Below, piece after piece: positions 62,056 through 64,000 of a DNA stretch of 64,000 nucleotides (position 1 is its first letter; each line of letters begins with the position of its first letter). Source of the DNA: Bin76 sp963665765. GTDB taxonomy: Bacteria; Actinomycetota; Acidimicrobiia; Spongiisociales; ZC4RG35. Made by a program: the position numbers and the translations under genes. The notes under the pieces were generated by a model. The model was given only the letters and a program-made list of their open reading frames with translations, was not told the DNA's origin and did not search any database. The DNA lies in contig OY762464.1 of the NCBI GenBank assembly GCA_963665765.1, forward strand, positions 1,054,001-1,118,000. The letters are read 5' to 3'.

Positions 62056-62059
62056 GTTT

Positions 62060-62377
62060 CTATCCCATCACCATACTTGGCCGTCCGGACATCATCGCGG
62101 ATTCAAAACGATTGGTAATAGCGGCTCGGCGGTTTGGCGACTCGATAAGCAAGAGGAGTTCCAGACACTCCTCGGGAGGCCGACTGGATATGTATCTTGC
62201 GGCGCGATCCGGGCGAAGGGCATTCAACACGTAGTGCCAGTCCTCTTTGGTGTAGGCATCAAGGGCGGCCTCTGCTATACGCCGCGCAACTTCCGAGGCC
62301 TCAGAAGGAGCCGGCACTAGGGCATCTGGCCTGGCAGCCTCCGACATACGCTGGATTTCCTCTTCTGTGAAGGGCAC
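62060..62377 (-). CDS. Small protein upstream of MMPL (function unknown)
   Basis: From GTG 62377 about 105 residues read VPFTEEEIQRMSEAARPDALVP and continue through a helix-rich acidic region with DRAARYISSRPPEECLELLLLIESPNRRAA. The stop is 4 bases before the MMPL ATG, which supports a coupled gene, and the amino acid composition looks natural. The frame is open upstream to 62497. Its 5' end overlaps the opposite-strand gene below, so one of the two starts is uncertain. No family was recognised. Confidence 0.5.
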   Translation of the reverse strand: MPFTEEEIQRMSEAARPDALVPAPSEASEVARRIAEAALDAYTKEDWHYVLNALRPDRAARYISSRPPEECLELLLLIESPNRRAAITNRFESAMMSGRPSMVMG

Positions 62378-62864
62378 AATCCCAAAGATAGTAAGCGATC
62401 TGGACGATGAGCGAGTACATCCGAAACGCGAGTTTTTCAGGATCAAGGTGGAACAAGTGACCGCGATCCTCAGGCTCCTCGATATCTCTGATGTCACCGA
62501 GAAGGCGCGGTCGGGTGTTGCGGCCGAGATATCTCAGGAAGATCGCGACGCCCTTGAGCGGGTCAAACGCAGGCCAATCCTCAATTTTCATGAGTTAGGT
62601 CTACCAGAAGGATCGATCCTGACATTCGCCCAAGATCCGAGAGTCAAAGTTGAGGTAGTTGATGCCCGCCGAGTAAGACTCGTCGAACTCCCAGACCGCG
62701 ATTATCCCGCGTTAGTGTCGGACGACGAGCCAAGATATCTCTCGCCGATCTCACGAGACCTCCTCGGCAAGGAACATAATGTGCCTCCCACGGGATACTG
62801 GCAAGTTGAAGACGGACGATCGCTCCTCACGATCTACGACCAGAAGCGCGGCCCGCGGGAATAG
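62367..62864 (+). CDS. Uncharacterised protein with a restriction-associated C-terminal module (DUF4357-like)
   Basis: This frame of about 165 residues has a C-terminal segment (about 70-155: FHELGLPEGSILTFAQDPRVKVEVVDARRVRLVE...YWQVEDGRSLLTIYDQK). It resembles the small DUF4357-like module found at the end of restriction or GIY-YIG proteins. The first half contains helical and charged residues. Its proper start is uncertain because the 5' end overlaps the oppositely oriented small gene, and it may be a fragment of a longer gene. Confidence 0.5.
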   Translation: MKGTIPKIVSDLDDERVHPKREFFRIKVEQVTAILRLLDISDVTEKARSGVAAEISQEDRDALERVKRRPILNFHELGLPEGSILTFAQDPRVKVEVVDARRVRLVELPDRDYPALVSDDEPRYLSPISRDLLGKEHNVPPTGYWQVEDGRSLLTIYDQKRGPRE

Positions 62865-63276
62865 CGCATCATCGGGCATCTTGCCAAGGGTGTGAGGTTA
62901 TATGCCAGCGTATCAAAGTGCTCTCGTCGCGTAACGCCGATCCCTGGGTGTGTCTTTGTCAAAGGGCGCGCGGGTGCCTGAAGCAGTGCCATCCAGCTTG
63001 CGTGCCCCTTCGAGGATTCATGTCGCAAGGGGCCATACCTAAAAATCCGGTGCGATTCACCCTAGTTGCACCTGACGAAGGGTTGCGTTGATGGTCGGCG
63101 GCGCTCGGAGAATGTCGGCTATCGGTGTTGATGCCAGCTGGTGGGGGATCGAATCCCATGTGTGGTGTGTTCGTGGGGGCGGCTTCTCAGACCCTAACCT
63201 CATCCCTATCCGCAGCCGCGTCTAGGCTTTTAGGTTGTAAGATTGTGTTCATGACGGAAGAAGGGGGCGGCGACCA
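62865..63276. other. 412-bp region without a recognised gene
   Basis: No open frame with natural composition or known motif was seen here. The stretch has a short T-arm-like sequence (GGGGGATCGAATCCC near 63148) but no cloverleaf around it. It is less G+C-biased than the rest of the window and may be an island junction. Confidence 0.4.
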
Positions 63277-63627
63277 ATGCCATCAGTCAGGATCTCCAGA
63301 GGATCTGTTGTTGAGAGCTATCGGCATTACCTGAAGGGGTTCCTTGCCAACTCTGGATGCGTTTCTGAAGGTTCAGCAGAGAAGAGCCGGCAACTGTCGC
63401 AAGCGATATCGGTCATGGATCTGTGTGTCAAGGTGTCTCCAGAACCCAAAAGAGTTCACCAACTTGCTTCGTCCCTTGTCTTGCTGTTTTCCTTACCCGA
63501 ATGGCCTACCGATGACCATAGCGCTGTGGCAGATCCCGCAGTTGATGCACGTGCGCTTAGCGAGGATTGGGAATTGCTGTCCAGGGACATGGCAAGAGCG
63601 GCTCGGGCCATTTCGCCAAACGTATGA
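63277..63627 (+). CDS. Hypothetical protein upstream of DUF2335 gene
   Basis: This 116-residue helix-rich protein (for example YRHYLKGFLANSG and WELLSRDMARAARAI) has no family match that I recognise. Its stop overlaps the start of the DUF2335-like gene as ATGA, which supports it as a real and coupled gene. Function unknown. Confidence 0.5.
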   Translation: MPSVRISRGSVVESYRHYLKGFLANSGCVSEGSAEKSRQLSQAISVMDLCVKVSPEPKRVHQLASSLVLLFSLPEWPTDDHSAVADPAVDARALSEDWELLSRDMARAARAISPNV

Positions 63628-64000
63628 GCGATGAAGATCTGGCGCCTGGAGAGGGTGGTGAATTGTCACGTTCCCCCGATGGCGCTGAAGAACGGCGTGT
63701 TTCCTACGAACAATGGTTTGGGCCTGTACCTGATCCCCAGACACTTCGCCAATTCGAAGAGGTAGTGCCAGGCAGTGGCGAGCGCCTAATCGGCGCATTC
63801 GAAATACAGGTTCACGGGCGGCTCGCCCATGAACACTATGAAGCCGTTACGAGACGACACGGGTTGTATCTGGTCTTCATTCTGAGCCTTGTGCTGATTG
63901 GAGCAGGAGCATACGGATTGAATGTCGGCTATGGGTGGGGGATGGTTCCTGTATCTGCCCTTGCATTGGGGTCGCTGTTTACGAGTGTTAGGCATATGCT
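63624..64000 (+). CDS. DUF2335-family membrane protein, 3' end outside the window
   Basis: From ATG 63624 the partial protein reads through a short acidic N-terminus. The DUF2335 core follows: WFGPVPDPQTLRQFEEVVPG, then ERLIGAFEIQVHGRLAHEHYEAV. Two hydrophobic spans (LYLVFILSLVLIGAGAYGL and MVPVSALALGSLF) come before the window ends. The family is a small membrane protein of unknown function, often in mobile or defence regions. It is coupled to the preceding gene by an ATGA overlap. Confidence 0.75.
   Translation, partial: MSDEDLAPGEGGELSRSPDGAEERRVSYEQWFGPVPDPQTLRQFEEVVPGSGERLIGAFEIQVHGRLAHEHYEAVTRRHGLYLVFILSLVLIGAGAYGLNVGYGWGMVPVSALALGSLFTSVRHM

Noticed and set aside
63130..63180. T-arm-like GGGGGATCGAATCCC as part of a tRNA or attachment site
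   Set aside because: No acceptor, D or anticodon stem could be built around it, and no matching repeat was seen in the window.
1..64000. CRISPR array or complete insertion sequence
   Set aside because: No regularly spaced repeats with spacers and no transposase or paired terminal repeats were seen; the repeats found are isolated pairs.

Overview
This is a high-GC actinobacterial chromosome segment. F420-type luciferase-like oxidoreductases, a mycothiol/DinB-fold protein, an actinobacterial-type LeuB and apparently frequent leaderless starts all point that way. The gene mix resembles the class Acidimicrobiia, but that placement is an inference from gene content, with no marker-gene comparison.

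Layout. (1) 1-12 kb, minus strand: a 3425-residue type I polyketide synthase (KS-AT-DH-CMT-ER-KR-ACP-KS-AT*), followed by a free-standing acyl carrier protein, a Sfp-type phosphopantetheinyl transferase and the start of an NCS2 permease. The terminal AT* is eroded and the second module has no carrier protein in cis, so the discrete ACP probably completes it. (2) 12.2-21.8 kb, plus then minus strand: a defence/toxin-antitoxin island with HipBA, a damaged type I restriction-modification locus (intact HsdM, half-size HsdS, N-terminally truncated HsdR), an embedded pair of uncharacterised genes, a frameshifted YgjP-type metalloprotease, a decayed DUF4143 ATPase remnant, and an ATPase + DUF4276 pair. 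(3) 21.9-32 kb: metabolic genes (F420 oxidoreductase, DapA-like lyase, TagGH/Wzm-Wzt-like exporter coupled to a glycerophosphodiesterase, a zinc-finger pseudo-amidohydrolase, enoyl-CoA hydratase, SRAP protein, gamma-glutamyltransferase). (4) 32-41.9 kb, minus strand: a tight run ilvD - phosphoesterase - DUF1232 - LLM oxidoreductase - aminotransferase - threonine aldolase - fabD - fabH - fabG - acpP, preceded by a HicAB-like pair. (5) 42-45.6 kb, minus strand: CcdA/TlpA-type redox pair, QueG, and a coiled-coil NYN protein. (6) 45.7-57 kb, plus strand: branched-chain amino acid biosynthesis (ilvB-ilvN-ilvC-leuA-leuB) with a leader-peptide attenuator, followed by a Liv-type ABC importer whose binding protein and first permease are fused. 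(7) 57-64 kb: cytochrome P450, acetoacetate-decarboxylase-like protein, GNAT, MMPL transporter, then poorly characterised genes ending in a partial DUF2335 membrane protein.

The strongest candidates for something undescribed are: the split terminal PKS module; the remodelled type I RM locus with a C11 tract that could switch HsdM to an HsdM-HsdS fusion; the ClpX-zinc-finger/amidohydrolase pseudoenzyme; the LivK-LivH fusion; the ilvB attenuator with a probably leaderless leader peptide; and the ATPase/DUF4276 pair.
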